From Closterium sp. NIES-65 (taxonomy: Eukaryota > Streptophyta > Zygnematophyceae > Desmidiales > Closteriaceae), in assembly GCA_948144175.1 (NCBI GenBank), contig CANXME010002412.1, forward strand, positions 182,106-246,105: a DNA stretch of 64,000 nt. Reading direction: 5' to 3'. Of the stretch, positions 53,451-64,000 are shown in pieces (the stretch's first letter is position 1; the number at the start of each line of letters is the position of its first letter). A program made the position numbers and the translations under genes. The notes beneath the pieces are model-generated. The model ran no database searches. It saw only the letters and a list, made by a program, of their open reading frames with translations, and had not been told where the DNA came from.

Positions 53451-55059
53451 CACGGTGTGTTTAACACACGGTGGGTTTAACACACGGTGGGTTTAACACA
53501 CGGTGGGTTTAACACACAGTGGGTTTAACACACGGTGGGTTTAACACACGGTGGGTTGAACACACGGTGGGTTTAACACACAGTGGGTTGAACACACGGT
53601 TTGTTGAACAAACAGTGGGATTAACACACGGTGGGTTTAACACACGGTGGGTTTAACATACGGTGGGTTTAACACACGCTGGGTTGAACACACGCTGGGT
53701 TTAACACACGGTGGGTTTAACACACGGTGGGTTGAACACACGGTGGGTTTAACACACGGTGGGTTGAACACACGGTGGGTTGAACACACGGTAGGTTTAA
53801 CACATGGTGGGTTGAACACACGGTAGGTTTAACACATGGTGGGTTGAACACACGGTGGGTTGAATACACGGTGGGTTGAACACACGGTGGGTTTAACACA
53901 CGGTGGGTTTAACACACGGTGTGTTGAACACACGGTGGGTTGAACACACGGTGGGTTTAACACACGGTGGGTTTAACACACGGTCGGTTTAACACACGGT
54001 GGGTTGAACACACGGTGGGTTTAACACACGGTGGGTTAAACACACGGTGGGTTTAACACACGGTGGGTTTAACACACGATGGGTTGAACACACGGTGGGT
54101 TTAACACACGGTGGGTTTAACACACGGTGGGTCTAACACACGGTGGGTTTAACACACGGTGGGTTTAACACACGGTGGGTTTAACACACGGTGGTTTCAC
54201 ACACGGTGGGTTTAACACAAGGTGGGTTTAACACACGGTGGGTTTAACACACGGTGGGTTTAACACGCGGTGGGTTTAACACACAGTGGGTTGAACACAC
54301 GGTGGGTTGAACACACGGTGGGTTTAACACACGGTAGGTTTAACTCACTGTGGGTTGAACACACGGTGGGTTTAACACACGATGGGTTTAACACACGGTA
54401 GGTTTAACACACGGTCGGTTTAACACACGGTGGGTTGAACACACGGTGGGTTTAACACACGGTGGGTTTAACACACGGTGGGTTGAACACACGGTGGGTT
54501 GAACTCACGGTGGGTTTAACACACGGTGGGTTTAACTCACGGTAGGTTTAACTCACGGTGGGTTTAACACACGGTGGGTTGAACACACGGTGGGTTTAAC
54601 ACACGGTGGGTTTAACACACTGTGGGTTGAACACACGGTGGGTTTAACACACGGTGGGTTTAACACGCGGTGGGTTTAACACACGGTGGGTTTCACACAC
54701 GGTGGGTTTAACACACGGTGGGTTTCACACACGGTGGGTTTAACACACGGTGGGTTTAACAGACGGTGGGTTGAACACACGGTGGGCTTAACACGCGGTG
54801 GGTTTAACACACTGTGGGTTGAACACACGGTGGGTTGAACACACGGTGGGTTTAACACACAGTAGGTTTAACTCACTGTGGGTTGAACACACGGTGGGTT
54901 TAACACACGGTGGGTTTAACACACGGTAGGTATAACACACGGTGGGTTTAACACACGGTGGGTTGAACACACGGTGGGTTGAACACACGGTGGGTTGAAC
55001 ACACGGTGGGTTGAACACACGGTGGGTTGAACACACGGTGGGTTGAATACACGGTGGGT

Positions 55060-56040
55060 TTAACACACGGTGGGTTTAACACACGGTGGGTTTAATACAC
55101 GGCGGGTTGAACACACGGCGGGTTTAACACACGGTGGGTTTAACACACGGTGGGTTTAACACACGGTGGGTTTAACACACGATGGGTTTAACACACAGTG
55201 GGTTTAACACACGGTGGGTTTAACACACGGTGGGTTGAACACACGGTGGTTTTAAAACACGGTGGGTTGAACACACTGTGGGTTGAACACACGGTGGGTT
55301 GAACACACGGTGGGTTGAACACACGGTGGGTTGAACACACAGTGGGTTTAACACACGGTGGGTTTAATACACGGTGGGTTGAACACACGGGGGGTTTAAC
55401 ACACGGTGGGTTTAACACACGGTGTGTTTAACTAACAGTGGTTTTAATACAGGGTGGGTTGAACACACGGTGGGTTTAATACACGGTGGGTTGAACACAC
55501 GGGGGGTTTAACACACGGTGGGTTGAACACACGGTGGGTTGAATACACGGTGGGTTTAACACACGGTGGGTTTAACACACGGTGGGTTTAACACACGGCG
55601 GGTTGAACACACGGCGGGTTTAACACACGGTGGGTTTAACACACGGTGGGTTTAACACACGATGGGTTTAACACACGGTGGGTTTAACACACGGTGGGTT
55701 TAACACACGGTGGGTTGAACACACGGTAGGTTTAACACACGGTGGGTTGAACACACTGTGGGTTGAACACACGGTGGGTTGAACACACGGTGGGTTGAAC
55801 ACACGGTGGGTTGAACACACGGTGGGTTTAACACACGGTGGGTTTAATACACGGTGGGTTGAACACACGGGGGGTTTAACACACGGTGGGTTTAACACAC
55901 GGTGTGTTTAACTAACGGTGGGTTTAACACACGGTGGGTTTAACACACGGTGGGTTTAATACACGGTGGGTTGAACACACGGGGGGTTTAACACACGGTG
56001 GGTTTAACACACGGTGTGTTTAACTAACGGTGGGTTTAAC
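55060..56040. repeat. 30-unit (480-bp) higher-order repeat
   Basis: The string with GGCGGGTTGAACACAC, CGATGGG, ACTGTGGGTTG and GGGGGGTTTAAC variants at about 55.1-55.45 kb returns 480 bp later at about 55.58-55.93 kb. The shorter cassette TTTAATACAC, GGGGGGTTT, GTGTGTTTAACTAACGG is seen again near 55.97-56.03 kb. It also occurs in the 320-bp repeat at 53 kb, so the two blocks share ancestry. Confidence 0.8.
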
Positions 56041-56099
56041 GCACGGTGGGTTGAACACACAATGGGTTGAACACACGGTGTGTTTAACACACGGTGGGT

Positions 56100-57300
56100 T
56101 TAACACACGGTGACACACGATGGGTTTAACACACGGTGGGTTTGACACACAGTGGGTTTAACACACGGTGGGTTTAACACACGGTGGGTTGAACACACGG
56201 TGGGTTTAACACACGGTGGGTTGAACACACGGTGGGTTGAACAAACAGTGGGATTAACACACGGTGGGTTTAACACACGGTGGGTTTAACACACGGTGGG
56301 TTTAACACACCGTGGGTTTAACACACGGTGGGTTGAACACACGCTGGGTTTAACACACGGTGGGTTTAACACACGGTGGGTTGAACACACGGTGGGTTTA
56401 ACACACGGTGGGTTGAACACACGGTGGGTTGAACACACGGTAGGTTTAACACATGGTGGGTTGAACACACGGTAGGTTTAACACATGGTGGGTCGAACAC
56501 ACGGTGGGTTGAATACACGGTGGGTTGAACACACGGTGGGTTTAACACACGGTGGGTTGAACACACGGTGTGTTGAACACACGGAGGGTTGAACACACGG
56601 TGGGTTTAACACACGGTGGGTTTAACACACGGTCGGTTTAACACACGGTGGGTTGAACTAACGGTGGGTTTAACACACGGTGGGTTGAACACACGGTGGG
56701 TTGAACACACGGTGTGTTTAACACACGGTGGGTTTAACACACGGTGACACACGGTGGGTTTAACACACGGTGGGTTTGACACACAGTGGGTTTAACACAT
56801 GGTGGGTTTAACACACGGTGGGTTGAACACACGGTGGGTTTAACACACGGTGGGTTGAACACACGGTGGGTTGAACAAACAGTGGGATTAACACACGGTG
56901 GGTTTAACACACGGTGGGTTTAACACACGGTGGGTTTAACACACCGTGGGTTTAACACACGGTGGGTTGAACACACGCTGGGTTTAACACACGGTGGGTT
57001 TAACACACGGTGGGTTGAACACACGGTGGGTTTAACACACGGTGGGTTGAACACACGGTGGGTTGAACACACGGTAGGTTTAACACATGGTGGGTTGAAC
57101 ACACGGTAGGTTTAACACATGGTGGGTCGAACACACGGTGGGTTGAATACACGGTGGGTTGAACACACGGTGGGTTTAACACACGGTGGGTTGAACACAC
57201 GGTGTGTTGAACACACGGTGGGTTGAACACACGGTGGGTTTAACACACGGTGGGTTTAACACACGGTCGGTTTAACACACGGTGGGTTGAACACACGGTG
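56100..57300. repeat. 634-bp higher-order repeat with a 10-bp short unit
   Basis: Two copies lie 634 bp apart (about 56.1-56.65 and 56.74-57.28 kb). Each carries one shortened unit, GGTGACACAC, lacking six bases, near 56110 and 56744; 634 is 40 units minus 6. The shared short unit, the AACAAACAGTGGGATTAAC string and the GGGTCGAACAC unit show that the copies are duplicates. They differ at few positions. Confidence 0.85.
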
Positions 57301-58899
57301 GGTTTAACACACGGTGGGTTGAACACACGGTGGGTTTAACACACGGTGGGTTTAACACACGGTGGGTTTAACACACGGTGGGTTGAACACACGGTGGGTT
57401 TAACACACGGTGGGTCTAACACACGGTGGGTTTCACACACGGTGGGTTTAACACAAGGTGGGTTTAACACACGGTGGGTTTAACACACGGTGGGTTTAAC
57501 ACGCGGTGGGTTTAACACACTGTGGGTTGAACACACGGTGGGTTGAACATACGGTGGGTTGAACACACGGTAGGTTTAACTCACTGTGGGTTGAACACAC
57601 GGTGGGTTTAACACACGATGGGTTTCACACACGGTAGGTTTAACACACGGTGGGTTTAACACACGGTGGGTTGAACACACGGTGGGTTTAACACACGGTG
57701 GGTTTAACACACGGTGGGTTGAACACACGGTGGGTTGAACACACGGTGGGTTGAACACACGGTGGGTTTAACACACGGTGGGTTTAACACACGGAGGGTT
57801 GAACACACGGTGGGTTTAACACACGGTGGGTTTAACACACGGTGGGTTGAACACACGGTGGGTTGAACACACGGTGGGTTGAACACACGGTGGGTTTAAC
57901 ACACGGTGGGTTTAACACACGGAGGGTTGAACACACGGTGGGTTTAACACACGGTGGGTTTAACACACGGTGGGTTTAACACACGGTGGGTTTAACACAC
58001 GGTGGGTTTCACACACGGTGGGTTTAACACACGGTGGGTTTAACACACGGTGGGTTTACCACACGGTGGGTTTAACACGCGGTGGGTTTAACACACTATG
58101 GGTTGAACACACGGTGGGTTGAACACACGGTGGGTTGAACTCACTCTGGGTTTAACACACTGTAGGTTGAACACACGGTGGGTTGAACACACGGAGGGTT
58201 GAACACACGGTAGGTTGAACACACGGTGGGTTGAACAGACGGTGGGTTTCACACACGGTGGGTTTAACACACGGTGGGTTTAACAGACAGTGGGTTGAAC
58301 ACACGGTGGGTTTAACACGCGGTGGGTTTAACACACTGTGGGTTGAACACACGGTGGGTTGAACACACGGTGGGTTTAACTCACGGTAGGTTTATCTCAC
58401 GGTGGGTTTAACACACGGTGGGTTGAACACACGGTGGGTTTAACACACGGTGGGCTTAACACACGGTGGGTTTAACACACGGTGGGTTGAACACACGGTG
58501 GGTTGAACACACGGTGGGTTGAACACACGGTGGGTTTAACTCACGGTAGGTTTAACTCACGGTGGGTTTAACACACGGAGGGTTGAACACACGGTGGGTT
58601 GAACACACGGTGGGTTTAACACACGGTGGGTTTAACACACGGTGGGTTTCACACACGGTGGGTTTAACACACGGTGGGTTTAACACACGGTGGGTTTACC
58701 ACACGGTGGGTTTAACACGCGGTGGGTCTAACACACTGTGGGTTGAACACACGGTGGGTTGAACACACGGTGGGTTGAACACACTGTGGGTTTAACACAC
58801 TATAGGTTGAACACACGGTGGGTTGAACACACGGTGGGTTGAACACACGGTAGGTTTAACACACGGTGGGTTTCACACACGGTGGGTTTAACACACGGT

Positions 58900-61800
58900 G
58901 GGTTTAACAGACGGTGGGTTGAACACACGGTGGGTTTAACACGCGGTGGGTTTAACACACTGTGGGTTGAACACACGGTGGGTTGAACACACGGTGGGTT
59001 TAACACACAATAAGTTTAACTCACTGTGGGTTGAACACACGGTGGGTTTAACACACGGTGGGTTTAACACACGGTAGGTATAACACACGGTGGGTTTAAC
59101 ACACGGTGGGTTGAACACACGGTGGGTTGAACACACGGTGGGTTGAACACACGGTGGGTTGAACACACGGTGGGTTGAACACACGGTGGGTTGAATACAC
59201 GGTGGGTTTAACACACGGTGGGTTTAACACGCGGTGGGTTTAACACACGGCGGGTTGAACACACGGCGGGTTTAACACACGGTGGGTTTAACACACGGTG
59301 GGTTTAACACACGATGGGTTTAACACACGGTGGGTTTAACACACGGTGGGTTTAACACACGGTGGGTTGAACACACGGTAGGTTTAACACACGGTGGGTT
59401 GAACACACTGTGGGTTGAACACACGGTGGGTTGAACACACGGTGGGTTGAACACACGGTGGGTTGAACACACGGTGGGTTTAACACACGGTGGGTTGAAC
59501 ACACGGTGGGTTTAACACGCGGTGGGTTTATCACACTGTGGGTTGAACACACGGTGGGTTGAACACACGGTGGGTTTAACTCACGGTAGGTTTAACTCAC
59601 GGTGGGTTTAACACACGGTGGGTTGAACACACGGTGGGTTTAACACACGGTGGGTTTAACACACGGCGGGTTGAACACACGGCGGGTTTAACACACGGTG
59701 GGTTTAACACACGGTGGGTTTAACACACGATGGGTTTAACACACGGTGGGTTTAACACACGGTGGGTTTAACACACGGTGGGTTGAACACACGGTAGGTT
59801 TAACACACGGTGGGTATAACACACGGTGGGTTGAACACACGGTGGGTTGAACACACGGTGGGTTGAACACACGGTGGGTTGAACACACGGTGGGTTTAAC
59901 ACACGGTGGGTTGAACACACGGTGGGTTTAACACGCGGTGGGTTTATCACACTGTGGGTTGAACACACGGTGGGTTGAACACACGGTGGGTTTAACTCAC
60001 GGTAGGTTTAACTCACGGTGGGTTTAACACACGGTGGGTTGAACACACGGTGGGTTTAACACACGGTGGGTTTAACACACCGTGGGTTGAACAGACGGTG
60101 GGTTTATCACACGGTGGGTTTAACACGCGGTGGGTTTAACACACGGTGGGTTTCACACACGGTGGGTTTAACACACGGTGGGTTTCACACACGGTGGGTT
60201 TAACACACGGTGGGTTTAACAGACGGTGGGTTTAACACGCGGTGGGTTTAACACACTGTGGGTTGAACACACGGTGGGTTGAACACACGGTGGGTTTAAC
60301 ACACAGTAGGTTTAACTCACTGTGGGTTGAACACACGGTGGGTTTAACACACGGTGGGTTTAACACACGGTAGGTATAACACACGGTGGGTTTAACACAC
60401 GGTGGGTTGAACACACGGTGGGTTGAACACACGGTGGGTTGAACACACGGTCGGTTGAACACACGGTGGGTTGAACACACGGTGGGTTGAATACACGGTG
60501 GGTTTAACACACGGTGGGTTTAACACACGGTGGGTTTAACACACGGCGGGTTGAACACACGGCGGGTTTAACACACGGTGGGTTTAACACACGGTGGGTT
60601 TAACACACGATGGGTTTAACACACGGTGGGTTTAACACACGGTGGGTTTAACACACGGTGGGTTGAACACACGGTAGGTTTAACACACGGTAGGTTGAAC
60701 ACACTGTGGGTTGAACACACGGTGGGTTGAACACACGGTGGGTTGAACACACGGTGGGTTGAACACACGGTGGGTTTAACACACGGTGGGTTGAACACAC
60801 GGTGGGTTTAACACGCGGTGGGTTTAACACACTGTGGGTTGAACACACGGTGGGTTGAACACACGGTGGGTTTAACTCACGGTAGGTTTAACTCACGGTG
60901 GGTTTAACACACGGTGGGTTGAACACACGGTGGGTTTAACACACGGTGGGTTTAACACACTGTGGGTTGAACACACGGTGGGTTAAACACACGCTGGGTT
61001 TCACACGCGGTGGGTTTAACACACTGTGGGTTGAACACACGGTGGGTTGAACACACGGTGGGTTGAACACACTGTGGGTTTAACACACTATAGGTTGAAC
61101 ACACAGTGGGTTGAACACACGGTGGGTTGAACACACGGTAGGTTTAACACACTGTAGGTTGAACACACGGTGGGTTGAACAGACGGTGGGTTTCACACAC
61201 GGTGGGTTTAACACACGGTGGGTTTAACAGACGGTGGGTTGAACACACGGTGGGTTTAACACGCAGTGGGTTTAACACACTGTGGGTTGAACACACGGTG
61301 GGTTGAACACACGGTGGGTTTAACTCACGGTAGGTTTAACTCACGGTGGGTTTAACACACGGTGGGTTGAACACACGGTGGGTTTAACACACGGTGGGTT
61401 TAACACACGGTGGGTTGAACACACGGTGGGTTGAACACACGGTGGGTTGAACACACGGTGGGTTTAACACACGGTGGGTTTAACACACGGCGGGTTGAAC
61501 ACACGGCGGGTTTAACACACGGTGGGTTTAACACACGGTGGGTTTAACACACGATGGGTTTAACACACGGTGGGTTTAACACACGGTGGGTTTAACACAC
61601 GGTGGGTTGAACACACGGTAGGTTTAACACACGGTGGGTTGAACACACTGTGGGTTGAACACACGGTGGGTTGAACACACGGTGGGTTGAACACACGGTG
61701 GGTTGAACACACGGTGGGTTTAACAGACGGTGGGTTGAACACACGGTGGGTTTAACACGTGGTGGGTTTAACACACTGTGGGTTGAACACACTGTGGGTT

Positions 61801-63350
61801 GAACACACGGTGGGTTGAACACACGGTGGGTTTAACTCACGGTAGGTTTAACTCACGGTGGGTTTAACACACGGTGGGTTGAACACACGGTGGGTTTAAC
61901 ACACGGTGGGTTTAACACACGGTGGGTTTAACACGCGGTGGGTTTAACACACTGTGGGTTGAACACACGGTGGGTTGAACACACGGTGGGTTGAACACAC
62001 TGTGGGTTTAACACACTGTAGGTTGAACACACGGTGGGTTGAACACACGGTAGGTTTAACACACTGTAGGTTGAACACACGGTGGGTTGAACAGACTGGT
62101 GGGTTTCACACACGGTGGGTTTAACACACGGTGGGTTTAACAGACGGTGGGTTGAACACACGGTGGGTTTAACACGCAGTGGGTTTAACACACTGTGGGT
62201 TGAACACACGGTGGGTTGAACACACGGTGGGTTTAACTCACGGTAGGTTTAACTCACGGTGGGTTTAACACACGGTGGGTTATACACACGGTGGGTTTAA
62301 CACACGGTGGGTTTAACACACGGTGGGTTGAACACACGGTGGGTTGAACACACGGTGGATTGAACACACGGTGGGTTTAACACACGGTGGGTTTAACACA
62401 CGGAGGGTTGAACACACGGTGGGTTTAACACACGGTGGGTTTAACACACGGTGGGTTTAACACACGGTGGGTTTAACACACGGTGGGTTTCACACACGTT
62501 GGGTTTAACACACGGTGGGTTTAACACACGGTGGGTTTACCACACGGTGGGTTTAACACGCGGTGGGTTTAACACACTGTGGGTTGAACACACGGTGGGT
62601 TGAACACACGGTGGGTTGAACACACTGTGGGTTTAACACACTGTAGGTTGAACACACGGTGGGTTGAACACACGGTGGGTTGAACACACGGTAGGTTTAA
62701 CACACGGTGGGTTTCACACACGGTGGGTTTAACACACGGTGGGTTTAACAGACGGTGGGTTGAACACACGGTGGGTTTAACACGCGGTGGGTTTAACATA
62801 CAGTAGGTTTAACTCACTGTGGGTTGAACACACGGTGGGTTTAACACACGGTGGGTTTAACACACGGTAGGTATAACACACGGTGGGTTTAACACACGGT
62901 GGGTTGAACACATGGTGGGTTGAACACACGGTGGGTTGAACACACGGTGGGTTGAACACACGGTGGGTTGAACACACGGTGGGTTGAATACACGGTGGGT
63001 TTAACACACGGTGGATTTAACACACGGTGGGTTTAACACACGGCGGGTTGAACACACGGCGGGTTTAACACACGGTGGGTTTAACACACGGTGGGTTTAA
63101 CACACGATGGGTTTAACACACGGTGGGTTTAACACACGGTGGGTTTAACACACGGTGGGTTGAACACACGGTAGGTTTAACACACGGTGGGTTGAACACA
63201 CTGTGGGTTGAACACACAGTGGGTTGAACACACGGTGGGTTGAACACACGGTGGGTTGAACACACGGTGGGTTTAACAAACGGTGGGTTTATCACACGGT
63301 GGGTTGAACACACGGTGGGTTTAACACACAGTGGGCTGAACACACGGTGG
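58900..63350. repeat. Interspersed right-arm cassette (GTAGGTATAAC marker)
   Basis: A cassette with the marker GTAGGTATAAC, then several TTGAAC units, one GAATACAC unit and a GGCGGGTTG/GGCGGGTTT pair occurs at 54926, 59074, 60370 and 62867. Spacings are 4,148, 1,296 (81 units) and 2,497 bp. Between them a second cassette (CGATGGG ... ACTGTGGGTTG ... TTTAACACGCGG) recurs near 59.3, 59.7, 60.6 and 61.5 kb, at 416, 880 and 944 bp (26, 55 and 59 units). Confidence 0.78.
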
Positions 63351-64000
63351 GTTTAACACACGGTGGGTTTAACACACGGTGGGCTTAACTCAAGGCGGGT
63401 TGAACACACGGTGGGTTGGACACACGGTGGGTTTAACACACGGTGGGTTGAACACACGGTGGGTTTAGCACACGGTGGGTTGAACACACGGTGGGTTGAA
63501 CACATGGTGGGTTTAACACACGGTGGGTTTAACACACGGTGGGTTGAACACACGGTGGGTTTAACACACGGTGGGTTGAACACACGGTGGGTTGAACACA
63601 CGGTGGGTTTAACACACGGTCGGTTTAACACACGGTGGGTTTAACACACGGTGGGTTGAACACACGGTGGGTTTAACACACGGTGGGTTGAACACACGGT
63701 GGGTTTAACACACGGTTGGTTTAACACACGGTGGGCTTAACTCAAGGCGGGTTGAACACACGGTGGGTTGAACACACGGTGGGTTTAACACACGGTGGGT
63801 TGAACATACGGTGGGTTTAACACACGGTGGGTTGAACACACGGTGGGTTGAACACACGGTGGGTTGAACACACGGTGGGTTTAACACACGGTGGGTTTAA
63901 CACACGGTGGGTTGAACACACGGTGGGTTTAACACACGGTGGGTTGAACACACGGTGGGTTGAACACACGGTGGGTTTAACACACGGTGGTGGGTTAACA

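Larger units (their letters stand above)
52732..64000. repeat. 16-bp satellite array, right arm (about 700 units)
   Basis: This is the same satellite and orientation as the left arm, but the predominant unit is GGTGGGTTTAACACAC, mixed with TTGAAC units. Characteristic right-arm variants are GGTGGGTTTAATACAC, GGGGGGTTTAACACAC, GGCGGGTTGAACACAC, GGTAGGTATAACACAC, GGTGAGATTAACACAC and GGTGGGTTTAACACGC. The GATCATAC and ACAGTGTGTTG cassettes that mark the left arm are absent or very rare here. The frequent TTTAAC units place TAA in minus-strand frames, so open frames are shorter than on the left. No gene or other element is visible. The array runs off the right edge. Confidence 0.96.

Noticed and set aside
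936-64000. CRISPR-like array
   Set aside because: Units are contiguous 16-mers without spacers, no cas genes are present, and the context is eukaryotic.
52732-64000. Telomeric repeat, because GGTGGGTTTAAC contains GGGTTTA, one plant-type telomere unit
   Set aside because: Only one such heptamer occurs per 16-bp unit, never in tandem, and it differs from the TTGAAC form by one base. The match is most likely chance; subtelomeric location cannot be judged.
1-64000. tRNA, rRNA or other structural RNA genes
   Set aside because: No cloverleaf, rRNA core or other conserved RNA string was seen; the only tRNA-like piece is the primer-binding-site complement at 50971-50987.

Overview
This is a eukaryotic, gene-poor, satellite-dominated window. 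No host protein-coding gene, RNA gene or bacterial-type feature is visible. Nearly 88% is tandem repeat DNA. The rest is one Ty1/copia-type LTR retrotransposon locus. The organism cannot be named from the window. A GC-rich Copia element inside tens of kilobases of minisatellite would fit a plant or streptophyte-like genome, but this is inference only.

Layout: (1) 1-~935, a 20-bp GA-rich minisatellite, about 46 units with no visible indel. (2) ~936-44817, a 16-bp satellite with consensus GGTGGGTTGAACACAC, roughly 2,740 units in one orientation. It carries several layers of higher-order repeat: a 61-unit (976 bp) period near the left end; a 2,166-bp block copied once at 3.6-7.6 kb; a ~3.0-kb block copied at 7.9-13.6 kb; a ~2.1-2.2-kb block copied at 15.1-19.1 kb; and above these a ~9-10-kb supra-repeat present about three times (~7.3-22.2, ~22.7-31.95 and ~31.95-42.6 kb). 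(3) 44818-52160, a Copia element on the minus strand with 1,174/1,173-bp LTRs, a primer-binding site, a polypurine tract and a broken gag-pol. (4) 52161-52731, the 3' pol end of a second copy of the same family, joined to the first through the shared LTR at 50988-52160. (5) ~52732-64000, the same 16-bp satellite in the same orientation, dominated by a TTTAAC variant unit and with its own 320-, 480-, 634- and ~1,296-bp higher-order periods.

The element is a young fossil: I hand-count 17 substitutions and one 1-bp indel between the LTRs, about 1.5%, with CpG transitions prominent. The many long open frames in the satellite come from a 16-bp unit that has no stop in one strand; they are not genes. 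The most interesting content is the nested amplification history of the satellite, the LTR-sharing tandem retrotransposon, and an LTR packed with GTCGAC hexamers. I found no convincing novel gene system.
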